Of a stretch of DNA of 64,000 nucleotides, positions 12,301-27,300 are shown in pieces. The notes under the pieces were generated by a model that was not told where the DNA came from, did not search any database, and saw only the letters and a list, made by a program, of their open reading frames with translations. Positions within the stretch are counted from its first letter, which is position 1. The number at the start of each line of letters is the position of its first letter. Source of the DNA: Branchiostoma floridae (lineage: Eukaryota; Chordata; Leptocardii; Amphioxiformes; Branchiostomatidae). The stretch lies in the NCBI RefSeq assembly GCF_000003815.2, contig NC_049995.1, positions 6,803,755 to 6,867,754 of the forward strand, written 5' to 3'. The translations under genes and the position numbers were made by a program.

Positions 12301-15300
12301 TGATCAAACTCACTCTCTTGTCTGGAGACAAAAACATATTCATTTGTCAGAGGCATATAGATGTTACATTAAGGTTTTTATAATTTTTTACTAATACTAC
12401 AACAGAATGTTTCAGTTATGTATTGCTACAAAAATACATTTTCCTAGCTACAGTAATGAGAAAAAGACTTGTATCATAAAATATTTTGCGCAAAGACTTT
12501 TAGAAAGGCCATGCTGATTGGACTACATGAATGTCATCAAATCACGCATCATTTTTTCAATTTTTAAGCGACGCCGTGTTCAACAAAAAAGAAAAGTTTT
12601 GACTATACTGTAAATCATAAAAATTGGCAAAAATCTATTACATCATGTATAACATTGCAAATGGATAATACTGTTTAATGCCAAATTCAATCCTTTAGTC
12701 AAAGAAAAAGATGTGAAATGTACAAACAAAGAATTTATTGCTCTGTGTGATTGGTAAACCTTTGTTCAACCTTCATGACCGATTCGATTTTATAATTAAG
12801 CCAACTTTTTTCATGCTCGCATCAGTTTGAGTGTTTTCAGGAGATGTCATCCATAGATTCTGAATCAAATCAACATGACCTAATGAGAATAAAATGAATT
12901 CGCACAAAGACTTTCAGTAGGTTTTAAGAAGTTAAATACAGATACAAGATGCATGATCATGAGGAGACATACATATAAATGCATCACATGATGATTTCAT
13001 TAGACATACTACAGATAGAATCAGTAGGAATTATAGCGTCACATTTCATAAGCAGGCATAGACACAGTACAGGTGTCACTGAAAGAGTCATGCACAATGA
13101 TTACATTATGACTGAAATGTACTGCGTGCTATATGTAGATGCACAGTTACTGTTGTGCACCTTCTGTGACAGAGAAGAAGACATCGGATGGTCATTCTGT
13201 ACCAAAGAGACTCCTAAATGAAACTGTGCACCAAAGATGCAAAATGCCACTGTGCACCAACAATGCCAAATGACACCGTGCATCAAAGATGCAAAATGTT
13301 ACTGTGCACCAAAGATGCAATATGCCACTATGCACCAAAGATGCAAAATGCCACTGTGCACCAAAGATGTAAAATGACACTGTGCATCAAAGATGCAAAA
13401 TGCCACTGTGCACCTAAGTTGCAATTTGCACTGGCTGTACATGACTCTGTATTGCAAGTGTTTTAGCCAAATGCAACAATTCCTTCTCTTTGGTACAGAA
13501 CACCAACGACACATAGCTAAAAGCCTGATCGATGCATCTATGGTGCCATGCAGTCGTGCTTTATCCATGCTGAGAGGAGGAAAATGCTGGCGTGTGCCGA
13601 CCTCCGTCTTTCGGCTTGGGTAACACCGGTTTGGGAGGTTTAGGCGGTTTGGGTGGCCGGTTGCCTTCAAGACCATGTTAGGTGGGAAGACAGAGAGAAA
13701 GGGAAGGAGAGAAAGAGACACAAGATGAAAAAGGGGCTTTAGAGACCGTGCTCTCTTAAACCCTTTTTCCAAACATGATACTTCCTTTGAAAATGTCCTC
13801 ATTACAAAGATTTAAAATGAATATAGTACATCTAAAATAAATTCAAAAGTGAAACATCAAAATATTCAATTAGGAGGTGCTTTCAAGGGGAGTTGATTTG
13901 GCCTTTTCAAAACATTGGCACAGGACAAGAGAACAACATCAATCTTTGTTCCCAAATTGTGTACTACACACAAAAGCAGCATGCAATCACAAAGCTTACT
14001 TGATTGAGCTCAGAAAGATTCCAAGATATTGTGATGCATCAGGGTTTTTTTTCTAGAAAAATTATTGATTGTATGGGAGTAGGGTGAAAGAGCGTATGAG
14101 TGGTGCGGATTTCCCCCTTTGGAGTTTGAGAGAATTTTAAACATTAAATGGGTTTCTAAATAAAAGCTTCTTGAGGGGGTAAATTACTGCAAGATAGAAG
14201 ACTGTGTCCACATGTGACCTAGTAGCATCCCTGGTCAATCAGATTTTCATGCTTGTCAGATCTTCTACACGAGACATGGGGGCATTTCTAAACAGGGGCT
14301 TTTGGCAGGAAGTTTGCAGAAATGAAAATTGATTTAGAAAACAAAAAATAAACAAAACTTTAGACATAAGGCTTAGCATAATTTGACAATGTGTAAATTT
14401 CTTGATACAAAAATGTATTTTTCTTTCCTAAAAACAGCCATTTCCTTTAATATGATTGAAGAATCAGGGAGTTCATGGTTTGAGAGCTTGTGGGTGCAGT
14501 ACCAGTCTTCCCCTCTTTAGAAAAAACCCTGATGCATTATTAATTAGTACACACACATCTGTGTTAATAGAGACACTGTTAGTGCATGCATTACCTGGGG
14601 TGCCTAGCAAACTCTTAAATGGGTTAACTGGTCCAGCATGCAATGAGACCATACCAAAGCCTTACAGAAACAAAAAGAGCAAAGTTTAACACAAAACAAC
14701 AAAATGTTAAGAAAGATAGAAAACTGTTATGAACATTTAACAAAATGAGTAATTATTATGACATAATGAAAATACAGCTGTAACAAACATGTATAAAATG
14801 ATAAAAAGTGATAACATGTATAATGTTATATGAACGGACAACAGGTTACTAAATACATATTAACAAAGAAATAACAAATGAAAGCATCTAAGCTATGCAA
14901 GTGAAAGGGGATAGAATATTTAACCCATACATTTCAATGCATTATATTACCTGCCATTATACAAAGAAAACAATATTGACGTACATTTCTACCACAATAC
15001 ACAACTAGCTAGCAAAAACTTTGTTCAATGTACATGTTTGTATTTAATATGATGCAACAGCTAAAATGATAATCTAAAGCTATGAGTACATTGTGTATGT
15101 AGGCGAAACCTTGTTTCTAATTTGCATGCAGTCTTAATAACATGCAAGAAATGGATACTGTGGGATAATACAGTCATGTACATCATTCTGTGGAAAAACA
15201 TTTCCATTAAGCTACTTAAACTGGCCATACACGTGACAATGGCATTCAACATGCACAGAATACACTCAGTTGGAACAAACGATGCTTCAGAGTACGTAGC

Positions 15301-18300
15301 CAGACTGAGGTAAGAATACATAGTACCCAACATCGATTGCATGCAGTGGTGTCGTATCCAGTAGGCATGCAGATGTGCATAGTTTCATCAGGTCGGTATG
15401 ACTTCCTAACAAAGATCTTTCTTCACAACCACATACGGCATTTACAAAAGCTGATGTTTCGATGACCGTCTGTCACCTCCCAAATGACTGGTTCTACATT
15501 TTGTACTTTGCACTCAGGGTTCTCACTAGTGAAGTTAAAGCTTTGGTGGTCTTTATGCTGTGATTTGTATCCCCTACTCTGTGATTTGGGCCTCTATCAA
15601 AGAGTCTATGCTGTCACAGTATTTCAATCATGTTGTATAGGGGGCTTTTCAGTTGGTTTGTAAGATAAATGAGGCAAAAAAATGTCAGATTTATTCAACA
15701 AAATTTGCCATTAAAGTGCGGAAAATGGTGTTTCTGACGGTTATGAATGAAAAAAGCCTGTAGACTCCCCCCTCCCCCTACATGTACCGCTTGCCATGTG
15801 GCTTTGCCGTGCTAAGATGCCCTGTACACTGCCAAAAAATCCTGGTGAAATTTATACCCTGGCACTGCATGTCAATGTACTAATTTAAAATAAGACAATA
15901 CTTTTGGGACTGCATTCTTAGGCAGTAATGCAACAATACCTAGGTACAGTGTGAAGAAGAACCAGTCACTATTGTCCCCAAGCAGATGACAGGCAATCAC
16001 TGAAAAAGTAACCGTGGTTGTGACAAAAGAACTTTTGCAATTCAGTCACTAAGGCATGCAGACGTGCATAGAAGACACAAGCACCAATACCTTCATCGAC
16101 AGAGCGGGTTTTGAAGATAGTGGGTTTCTTAGGAATAGGCGGAGGAGGCCCTTAAAAGGAGAGAACGTTCAAAGTCATCACCGTGCACCAGTCAACATAA
16201 ATTCCTTGGGGGGGGGGGGGGGGTCTTGAAGCAGAGTTGAGCAAGGATAGGCCACACAACCAACCAATCAAAAGGCCTGTTTTAAAACTGTCACAAGCTC
16301 CACAATGGTCATACATGTAGGTGCCATACCTGGAAGAATTTGTCATCTCTCATGTATTAAGCGAACCACATATACCTTGTTTCATATAATATTATCATCA
16401 TCATAATCATATCTGCATTTCAACTGTATAAAATCTTAACACCTCTACAAACAAAGGTTCATATCTCAAGAACATTCAAAATATACACAATCATGTACGT
16501 CAAAAAAGTTTTGTGCGTTACCTTTAGCTTTCGGTAATGTTCCACCTTTCTGTTGAGCAATTTCCATTTCAAATCTCGCCTGCTTCGCCCGGAAGTCCAG
16601 TTTCTCGGGACTTGGGACGTCTATCTTGTCTTCATCGATTACCTAGAAATTTACCGAGAATAGAAAGACAATAATCAGAACGTTTTTCATTATTGTAGAC
16701 CCAGACAACTGTTGGACTGTGGCCTTTGTTCTATATAGACTCATCAGTCTATTTGATATGGTAATTTGTTTACAGCCAAACCTGTACTAGTGACCACCTG
16801 TACATGAGGACCAAAGCTTCATGTTATTAGGAAAAATTACTATGAAACATAGTAAATCTTTGAATAGGTTTGACTAATCAATCTACATATCTATCCAATA
16901 CATCAAGATCTTACACAAAGTACAAAAAAGTGCATAACAATACATTTTGTGCAAAACTGTTTGGGTGCAATTCAAGACCAATGCAGTGTAAAACACACAG
17001 TTATGGTGCAATTGTGACATTTCATAAGAATGAAATAAAGAAGAATTGAATGAAATTAAAATTAAGAAATGGAATGAAGGGAACATCGAATAATGAAAAA
17101 GTGAACCGAAATTGTTGAATTGTAGTTAGTGGGGTTGCTTTGTAGGTTTGAAGTTAGCTTCACTACCTTCTAGGGTGATTATACAACTTCTCTAGGTTCT
17201 CTAAGACTACAAATTGACTTTCTTTTTTTCTACACATTAGAATTTCTTACAAATGTATGGAATATTATAGCACACCTTTTAGCACTTATGAGATGGATTC
17301 TACAATCAAAAGCTTTGACCTATTAATCATAAGTTGGTGACACTAAATCTAAATTTTGATGCTACCTAAGATTTTGAGCTAAGGTTACACTAAATTAGGG
17401 TATTGGAATGGTTTACACTATAATTATATTAGCTACTAGTATCTACAGAATAATGCATGGATTTTATAACTTACTGTATGAAATTTGCAAAATCTTTTAA
17501 ATGTGAACCAAAAAACTAAGACATTGTGTGTGTAAGGAGTCTAAAGTCAGTTGTGGTTGATGTCTATTTTGAACCCAATCCTACTCTAGCTCTTGTTTGC
17601 TTCTGATAGCTTCCCTGAAGTCAGGCACCTGTCCTTATCAAAACGTTTGTCTTTTATTGTCATTGGTAATTCGAATATCCGTAAACTGATATATTTTAGA
17701 AGCAATGTAACTAGGGGACCTAGTCTATGACTTATTCCCAAGGATGATCAAAAGGCCTAATTAATCAATTAGGCCAAATTAATCAATTAAGTACATTGTA
17801 AGTAAACATGTGTATCCAGGCTTGAACTTCTAATTGCCTGTTAGTGTTACCATCATGCCATTCCAGAAGACCAATCAGAGCAACACATTTTATGGGAATA
17901 GTCAAATGCCAATCACTTCTCTACTATTAACAAGTGCCAGACTTAATTATAATAGACTGTCAATCACAATTAACATCCCAACCAATGACAGCATGGAAAT
18001 TTGTGGTTCGACCAATGAGAGGTAGGCAGGCTGTTGGATCAGTCTATTCTGCAGGGAGGTAACCATAGAAGCAGACTGGAGCTAGAATAGGACCTACACT
18101 AGGTCGATGTCATCGGTTATGTAAAATGTTTCCTTCATGGTAAAAGAAAAAGAAAAGACTGAGGAAATCCGTACAAGCTCGACCCAGAAAGAGGGAAGAA
18201 CTGCACACATGTACCTCGGATACCCGGTCGCTAAGTCGTCTAGGTGGGCATGCAGACACGTCCTTATAACCCAGGAGTTCAGGTTTGGGTTTGGGTTTGG

Positions 18301-21300
18301 GCAGCGTTGGTGGCGCCACTTTCGTAGGCGAGTCTTTGGACTACAGACAAACGTCACACAGTCTTTAACTTTAGGTACAGACATGCAAAATAATATGCCA
18401 TTTGGCTTGCCTCTGAGGCGTCGCCAAAAAAACTTACCCTGGCTTGCAAACAGGTGAAAGCTGAGAGCAAGTTGCCAGTGGCCAATTAACATTATACCAA
18501 TTACTTTCAATCTTCTAATGGTTTTAATTCATAACAATGCAGCTTTATTATTCTACATTGTGAAGGTTTTAGTTTCTTCTTATTGCAGATACTTGAATGG
18601 ATCATATGGCATTCGATGCCAATTAACTAATTTTTGCATGAATTGTCAAACCGATTACTTTCTATCTCTTTATGATTTTAATTCAAAACAATGCAGATTT
18701 ACTGCTTTACATTATGTGGGTTTTAATTTCTTCTTACTGTAGAAAATTGATCATACGGTATTGGATTTTATTGTACAGTTACTGCTATAGCATGTGCCTT
18801 GGAACCTGTTCTAATCTATTATAAAGCATTCAGCTTGTGAAAAAATTAATCAAAACTGAAAGAAAAAATCATTTCAATTAAACTTAGCCATTTGAAAAAT
18901 GTTTGTTAAGGAATTTTGTCATTAATTGCACTTGCTCAATGAAAAAAAAAGAACTTAACAGGTACAGTAGCTGTATTTGAGGCAAATTGAACCTAGTTCA
19001 CTGAAAGCTTAAACATTTGGGCTCAACTTCCTTTGATTTATTTTTATCTTTTGTAATTTTCTGTAACAGTTGTATTTTAATCAACATGAACTCTTTCAAC
19101 TCATTTTTGTTTATTGTTAATATATGTCGCAATAGAGCAAGCAAGCAAGCAGAAGTCCCACTAACTGAAACGGGTTAAAGCAAGTCAAAGGAATAGGATA
19201 GTGCTGAATTGATGATCAGAGCAATTTGACCATTTGGCAGGCAAAGCATACTGAATCCTGTGATTCAAGAAAAATTAAAACATTTCATTGATATTAGAGC
19301 AGGATTTGATTTTGGAGAAACAAGTTTAAAGCAGGGAACATAGACGTGCTGTTCTGGTAAACACAATTAATTTACATGCATCATGCATATAAAACATACA
19401 CAGCAGCAAAGTAGTGTACAGTGAAATGACATAATTGACAACATTGCAGTTTGTATACTAAACATACAAAACTTGAATCATTACAAGACAATGACAGCCA
19501 ATAAATATAACCCACATTACCTTTTTACTGTTACTGTCTATTCAAACATCAAAAAGACAACTTAAATTAAAAATAACTTTTGCAGTAATTCTAGTAACTG
19601 TCACCTAAGTGTTAGCATTTTGGCTGTGTTGCCCCTATACATGTATGTTACCTGTTGGACAGCTTCTGGCTTGGGTTGTTCCACATGGTGTATTCTCTGG
19701 AAGAAAAGGAGTTGTACAATGTACATTATATATATCTGTACATGTATCTATGTTGATAAAGGTTAGATATCCAGGAAAGAAGGCACAAAAGTCAACAGTT
19801 ACTCAAGCAACTGAATATGATTTGATTTTGTGAATAGTCAGATGTTTCTGGTAGCATTCTGTCTGTCATTGGTGGAGTTTAATAGGTATGTATAAAAAAT
19901 TCTGTAGGACTCCTGATTCTGTCTCTGAACCTTTTTCTCTATAGTATTAATTGACAACCAAATACTGTGGGATCCATTGATGAAAATTGCAAAGGTCCAT
20001 TTTTTTCAGATTCAGAGTAAAGCAAATAGATCGGACTTCACAGCAAACCTATCAAAAGAAGTCTTAGTTAGAGATTCAAAGGAAAACTATGAGAAGGGTA
20101 GTTCCATTGCAAAAGTACTTGACATGTGAAGATAGACAAGTCACAGCATCGCCACACAGTGAACTCACAGGTGCCATTTGATGTACCAGGGTACTCCTAC
20201 TCAATGCATCTTTAGCTTCCTCATCATGCCTCTGAAGACAGCAAATTAAAAAAAAAAGGAATTTTCCATAAACACCCTGTAAATTATTAATATGTAAATC
20301 GTTTTGTTAAGTACAGCAGCCACCAAAAATGTCAGTCAAGAAAAAATAAAATGTTGACCTATTGTACTAGACAGTAGGTAATTTTTTGTTCTAATTTCCA
20401 ACCATTTTGAAAGGGAATTTGAATTTAGAATCAGAATTTCAATCACATCACAACCCTATAAAAAAAGGGGGTCACATAACTGAACTACAGTGCCTACCAA
20501 ATTCTCTTACTACAAGTTTGTGGTTATAGTTAATTATTGCAGTCTAACTTGAAAACAGATAGCAAGTACAGTTTACTTTAAATCTTTCCAACACCATATT
20601 ACAGTGCGCAATAGGGCAGTGCCATCTCCATTTCTATAGCCCCGGGGCCACACAGTTGTGCAGGCAGATATACAATGGCTCTTACTAAATTAAAATACAA
20701 GACTTACTTTTCTCTCTTCTCTGGCCCTCTCTTCTTCTTCTCTTTTCCTCTGCAACTCTGCTAACCTTCTTGCCTCCTGTAGTGGAAGACACATTGTATG
20801 TTCAAGTTGGTTACACGTCTATCTATTGTGAGGATGGTTTATATTGCCTAACTCTTCATTCATGGGTAGTCAGCCCAAGTTAACTGAATTCATGAATGTA
20901 ACTGCTTTTGCGGCGAGAACACTATCCCAAAAGCGCAAAAGCGCCACCTACATCGGCTACATATAGCAGCGAGAAGCAGAACTCCAGTTAGACGCTCTGA
21001 GGAAGAGGTATGACAGACATCGAAACGTCAGCAGGTGAGATAAACTGGTTGTGTAAGAGAAGATTCCTAATACTAATAGTATGTCCTATGACCTACCAAC
21101 CTGATGAAATTATTTTCGGATGAAAAAAAAATGCTAGTTCTTGAGAGCTAACTAAAGTTTCAATTGAATGAGAAGATGATTTTAAAATCGACTAAAATAT
21201 GTACAATAAAATATATAAACGGTATTTTGGGACAACAAAATAATTCTTCTTCAGACAAATTGAATGCATTTTGGACATCAAAGAGGAACCCCTTTGCAAT

Positions 21301-24300
21301 AAAGTTTATCAACATAAATTTCATGCATTTTCCAATTTTTTTTCAACTAAAAAAAAATAAAAAAATGAATAACTGGCTTTTTTTATAGTTTCTGGAAAAC
21401 TTTCTCACCATTTCAGCTTCCTCCTCTATTCTCCTAGTCTGTTCTTCTCTTTCTCTTCTTAACCGCTCCTGTGAAAAGATGATGTATCTTAGATGTATCA
21501 AGATGTACAAAAACTTTCAAATTCATTATTTTGGTATGTTCCTCAAATCTTGTCAAGAAATATATTTGATTCATAAAGGCAGAAGTTCTGGAAATAAATA
21601 ATTCATTATTTCTTGTACTGTCACATTTTTCCAAGTATATAAAATATATATTTTATTCCAGCACGTAAAACTTGGATGTACTCAAAGTTTATACAGATTC
21701 TGGGCATCTTTTTTGTTGGATGCATTTTGAACGAGGATATCTTAGTGATAGAGAGAGAATTTAAATGATTTTCCTATTAGTAAGCATACATTTGTATATC
21801 TTATACCAAACGTCAATACACATGTGCACCCTAGACATACAAGAGTGTTTTAGTTGGTTGTACATGATTGTATATTCAATGCAGAAATCTAAATAATGAA
21901 GAAAAGCGCCCAGAATTTTTATACAGACAAGAGAGAAATAAAACAATCTATGTATGGACAAACTTACCGGTGACACTTCCGCAGGCTAAGATTGGCCCGA
22001 GAAAGAAAAGTTCAAAAGTGAAAAACAAAGGATAGATCTGTACAGCATGCAGTACTACTGGATGCAGTTTAAGGGTTCGAAAACTACTAGACAGTATATA
22101 TAGTACAAGTCATGCAGATATGGTAATGTTAATGTTAAAACATGCATGGAAAATGTTGCCCAGCATTGCAGAAAGATTTCTAAAAATGCTTTCTGGAGGA
22201 ACATTGTGAATAGGCAACACAAATCTAGTACATATACTGTAAATGCATTAAAGTTCGCGGGGATTTAATTTCGCGGTTGCGGGAAAATGGACTTTTCGCG
22301 GTGGATTTAATTTCGCGGTAGCGCCATGCACTGTAATCTCTTACTGTTATGGAAAAATGTTCGCGGTGGTTTTAAATTCGCGGGGAAGCGGCCGCCGCGA
22401 AAACCGCGAACATTAATCCACCGCGAAAGTTTCTGCATGTACAGTAATACACAAATTAATCTCAGAAAATGCTTGAAATGATACATGAAAATTGTTAGGT
22501 ATTTGTTTCTTCTAATTGCATGCAAACCTACAAGCAAGGTGTCACTGGTACAGAAATTGCAGAAAACAGAAACAGTAGCGTTCAACTGAGAATAACATGA
22601 AAAGCTGACATAAGAGCTAGAAACTATGCAAAACGTTCATCATAAAGCAATTACAAAATATTACTGACTCGGAGGCTCAAGCAACTCTTAATAATTGTAG
22701 CATTGGAATGGAAGGATCTCTCTTAGGTTTAAGTCCTTGTCAAACATCATTGCAGCAATTGTGTGTAATTTTCAATCTACCCAGAAACTGTTGGTAACAA
22801 CCAGGTGACCAAGCATTCTTTGGTCAAATCATTGTGATATTTACATGATTGTACAGTTGTATATCTGTGAAAGGAGGTATAATTTGTTTTTGTATGTCTG
22901 ATGGCTGTACATGTATTTCAATCTGCATTTCCACATCCTCTGGCCACCATATTACTTTTTCGTAGCTATGGATGAATTGTGATGGTATTTGGCATGTGAG
23001 TACAATGTACATGTAGGTCTTGGAAAGACGAAGGCCTTATTAGTCTACTTTTTTTCCTTTTTGGGGTGTCTGTGTGCGCACATGGCACAACGGCTAGAGT
23101 ATTGGAATCAGAATCAGTAGGTCTTGAGTTCGATACTCGCCGTGCCCCTGCCCCCATGACGGTGGAGTGATGCCCACCGACCCTCACAGCTAATCTGTCT
23201 AAAGGTGCCCCGGATTTGGTGCTGCCGGTGTGTCAACATCTGCACACTTGCCACTAAGACCCGTGAATTTTTTTTGGGGGGGGGGGGGGGGGTTCCCTTG
23301 TTTATCATGCTTCTAGCTCTGCATGTCGAGGATGTTAATATACAATTATAACACCAAGCAGAACTATGCAACTTTAAGAGAGTTGACTTACCGCAGGAGT
23401 GGACCCAGTCTGAGGAGAGGCAGAGGGAGAGGAGAAAGTGTTTAAGAAGTCGATAAGGGAGGACAGCTTTAAGACAGAACAAAGTCACAGCCAGAGAGCA
23501 AAGAAATACAGAAAACAACAAAAAGCCTGTTTACAACCATGTTTCCAACAAATTTTTCGTCCAAGAATTCATTGGCTAATACCTAATGTATGACTGTCTA
23601 AAAGCAATTCGACAAGCAGTATCACTTAGCAGTAGAAACAACATCTACCAAGTTGAACACAAAATGATGTATTTTTAGACTACATGACTTATACAGGTCT
23701 GGTCCAGGAATTTGTTTTTAGCATGCCTGCAACTTTATTTACCATGCATGTAAAATGTTGCACTCTGAAGAGTCTGAACTATAACATAATACTATATAAC
23801 CGACACATATACAGCAGACATACCAGTTTTTCCACTTCTTCTTTCTCCCATGCCTGCGATTCTCTCACCATTTCTTCTTCCTGAAAATGAGAAGAAAATA
23901 ATCATTACAAAAATATTAATTACTCAGCACATTCTTTCTTTGCCAGAATACACTTAAACTGTCTATACTTTACTTAGTCATCCATGGAGTAAGGTTTGTA
24001 CCAATCATTTCAGGACCTACATGTACAATTGCTCTCATTGGCTTATCCCGGACTACTGTTTTGACAACAAGCATTTTACTTAAAATAGATCTACCATCTT
24101 GTACAATTTCAATCAAATCAAAGCTTTTAAAATTATTCATTGTCAACCTTTTGAAAGGAAAGGATTGATAGATATTGCACGGAGTAAAACTGTATTTTCC
24201 ATGTCTATTACACTGACCTGTCTCACGATGCTCATTTCGTCTGACGACAAATCCCTGTCGATGGACGATATACTGTCCTGGCTCCCGCGGCGGATTCCGT

Positions 24301-27300
24301 CTCCGATCAACATGGGGTTAGCGATGATCGACGTCGGCGACATAGACTTGACGGCCTCCTCGTCGTAACCGTAACAGACCAGGACCTGAAGCCTGTCCCC
24401 GACAGCTCGTAATGCTCGCACTGCCTCCACGTGTGTGCAGCCTAGCAGGCTCTGATTGTTTACCTGAGGGGACATGATATTATGAGAAATAATGATGATG
24501 TTGTTGCTTTTCATGTTTTGTTTGTTTATTTGTTTGTTTGAACCTTTGTTTATTCATTTTTTATAACCAATGTTGAGGCAGAACACGTGAACTTCGTACT
24601 CGTACAAAAAATACAAGCTGCAAAAGACCAGATGGCAAGATTTAATTCACTCACACTAGGAAGGACCCCTACAATTATCAATAACTGCCATTGTGAAAAG
24701 TTCAACAATGTGCCTGAGGAACTCTGTATAAGTCACATATGAAAGAACCTAACTAATCAGTAACCAAAGGTAATTCATTGTTCTCCTTCAAACTCAAAAC
24801 CTCTCAAGTCAACAACTTAATCGCAAGAACCATCTAATGACATGAAACAGACTTAGATCTGTCCAAGTTAGATCTGTTTCTTCCAAATACATAAATTCTG
24901 TTATTAAGTCATTACATTCTTACAATCTTACAGGAAAGATAAGAGTTATTTCTTCATCGTTTACAACAATGTTTTGTTAACACTTAATGTCATATCATGT
25001 TCCTGGACAGCTATTATGTTGATTACAAATGGCCATGTTTTACAAAGCTTGAAAGATTGAGCGAACTATTGGGAATCACAAGATCTGAATGTTTATGAAA
25101 TTTTACAAATTTTCTCACCTCTAATATTCTCATGCCGACCTTTAACCTCGCATCTCTTGCAGCTGCACCAACCTGGCTGACCTGCAAAAACAAGGAGTAC
25201 ATTTTACTACAAGCAATCAGGAATGGTGGCAGTGATCATGAGTGCCCTCTAGCAGAACATACAGAAACTGCACTGCAGTCATGTAGTGAAACACAGCAAA
25301 CGCAATATTTAACTCCTTTGGGACTCACTGTTAAGTACAGCATAAACACAATCCTTGAAGTTGAACTCACTCGCTCGCTCGCTCGCTCGCTCGCTCACTC
25401 ACTCACTCACTCACTCACTCACTCACTCACTCACTCACTCACTCACTCACTCACTCACTCACTCACTCACTCACTCACTCACTCACTCACTCACTCATTC
25501 ATTCATCCAAGCTAACTTCAATTTCTACTAAGTAATACAACAAACAAAGATTTTCTTATTTTTCCTGATGCTTAGATGTCAAGAATATAGTTGTGTGCAA
25601 TTGCACCTAGTACACAAATATCAAGATGCACTGGTGCACCAATACTTACTAGTAATAGTCAAACTTTACTCCAACACACTCAAGTACATTAATGCACCCA
25701 GTATGTCTTAACAATGCCACAACATGTTGCCATGACTAAGAATAAGCATCCTGACCTTGGAAATGAAGATGCCCTCATCTGACTTGTCGAGGGGGTTCCC
25801 CGGGTGACCTCTGACCCCTCCTCTGATGCTGATGCCCAGCTTCTCCCCTGGAGCTTTGATCAAGTTGATTTCCTGAGAGAATACAAAAAAACAGAAAAAT
25901 CAAGGAGGCTATCCACATCCAGCTGAAGGGAGCAAAACTTAACCGCAACGAGGGTTGGGAGCTTCCCAAGTCCTACCTACCTCTTCTCCGTAAGGAGGCG
26001 GGGGGAGGGGGCAGATGATCTATGCAAGCCTGGTCTAGTCTCAAATTCTCTCACAAGATCGAGACTAGACCATTCTCCGCGTCCAAGATGTACTGACAGA
26101 CATCGAAAATTTGGAGGTATGTTCTCTACCTTTAATTAATAGTCACTGTTCGAAGAAAATTGATAGTAACTGTAAACATACATGACTGATGAACCTCTTC
26201 AACAAAAAACAACAACTTAAGAATCAGAGTGCCAGGGTTGGACAAGTCCACTAGCTCGATTGTCCCGGACAAGTTAAACTGCTGATAGGGCAAGCACTTG
26301 TCCTACCCCACTTGCCCAGCAAGTAAGACTTTTCCATGAGTGTGAGTTTTTGTATACTTGTTACTTTTCAGTCAGGGTATCAGGAATTAGTCAACACAGA
26401 ACAATAGAGGAAATGATAAAAGATTTCCATTTCTGAAATAAAAATACATACTAATATTACTATTAGAAAAATACTATTTAAATGTACATGTAGGGCAAGT
26501 GCAAAGTTTGTTCGGGCAAGTCAATTTTTTTGTATACTAGCCTGGACAAGTTGATATTAGAAAACTTACCATAATTGCCATAATTGTTTTCACATGCTAA
26601 AATCATAAACCTTATATTAATAACCTGTTACAGAAAAACAGCCAAACTTACACAACAAAGTATAAATGACTGAAAATTTCTATAAGTTTTAGTACTGGCT
26701 AGTTAATATGAACAAAGGGCTGACCAAGAATTGGAACTCATCTCAAAATTTGTAATTTCAAAATTCTACTGCCCAACATTTTACCCCAAAGGTTCTGAAT
26801 ATAAAGTTGTTCATAAGGCTTATACATTAATGACAGTTCCTTTCAAGTGAGACAAACTGCAGTTCACCTGTAGTTCTCTAGGTGGCGGGTCATGTCTGAC
26901 GACCATGTCAATCTGATGTGTGTTGGACAGCAGGGCCTGGACAGCTTCCTGGTGTGTGGCATGCCTCAGGTCCATACCATTCACCTGAAGGGGGGAACAG
27001 CTCTGTCAGGCACTGTACAACATGTACAATCTTATGTCTCTGAATTCATCATGACTCTATCTCCTTGGTTAGAAAATTATAAAAGGTGGGGAAGAAAATC
27101 TGACTTGGCCATATTCACTCTATAAAACTTAGAGCACACTTAGGTATAAACCTATAGTCTTCAGATTTTGCTTCCGCCTTTTCGCCTTTCATTTGAAAAA
27201 AAATGTAGCATTATGCTTTAATCCTGTTCTTGTATGCCTCTGTCAAAGAAAAAAAAATACTCTTAACACATCTCCAGATCTTCAAATGTACATTACTGCA

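Larger units (their letters stand above)
13665..16090 (-). other. SCRIB intron with dispersed repeats
   Basis: A 2.4 kb intron. Apart from the repeats listed at 14198 and 15395 nothing is recognised. Confidence 0.5.

Noticed and set aside
13218-13466. Cys/His-rich open frame resembling a zinc-binding repeat protein
   Set aside because: It is produced by the 26-bp minisatellite, whose period is not a multiple of three. All three frames give similar artefacts.
16208-16222. Poly-G run as a G-quadruplex signal
   Set aside because: A single homopolymer tract. Several similar runs (23278-23292, 44034-44045) are ordinary homopolymers or assembly noise.
23080-23145. Functional tRNA gene
   Set aside because: A/B-box-like text and possible stem pairing, but the anticodon arm is not convincing and the 3' body looks like a SINE.
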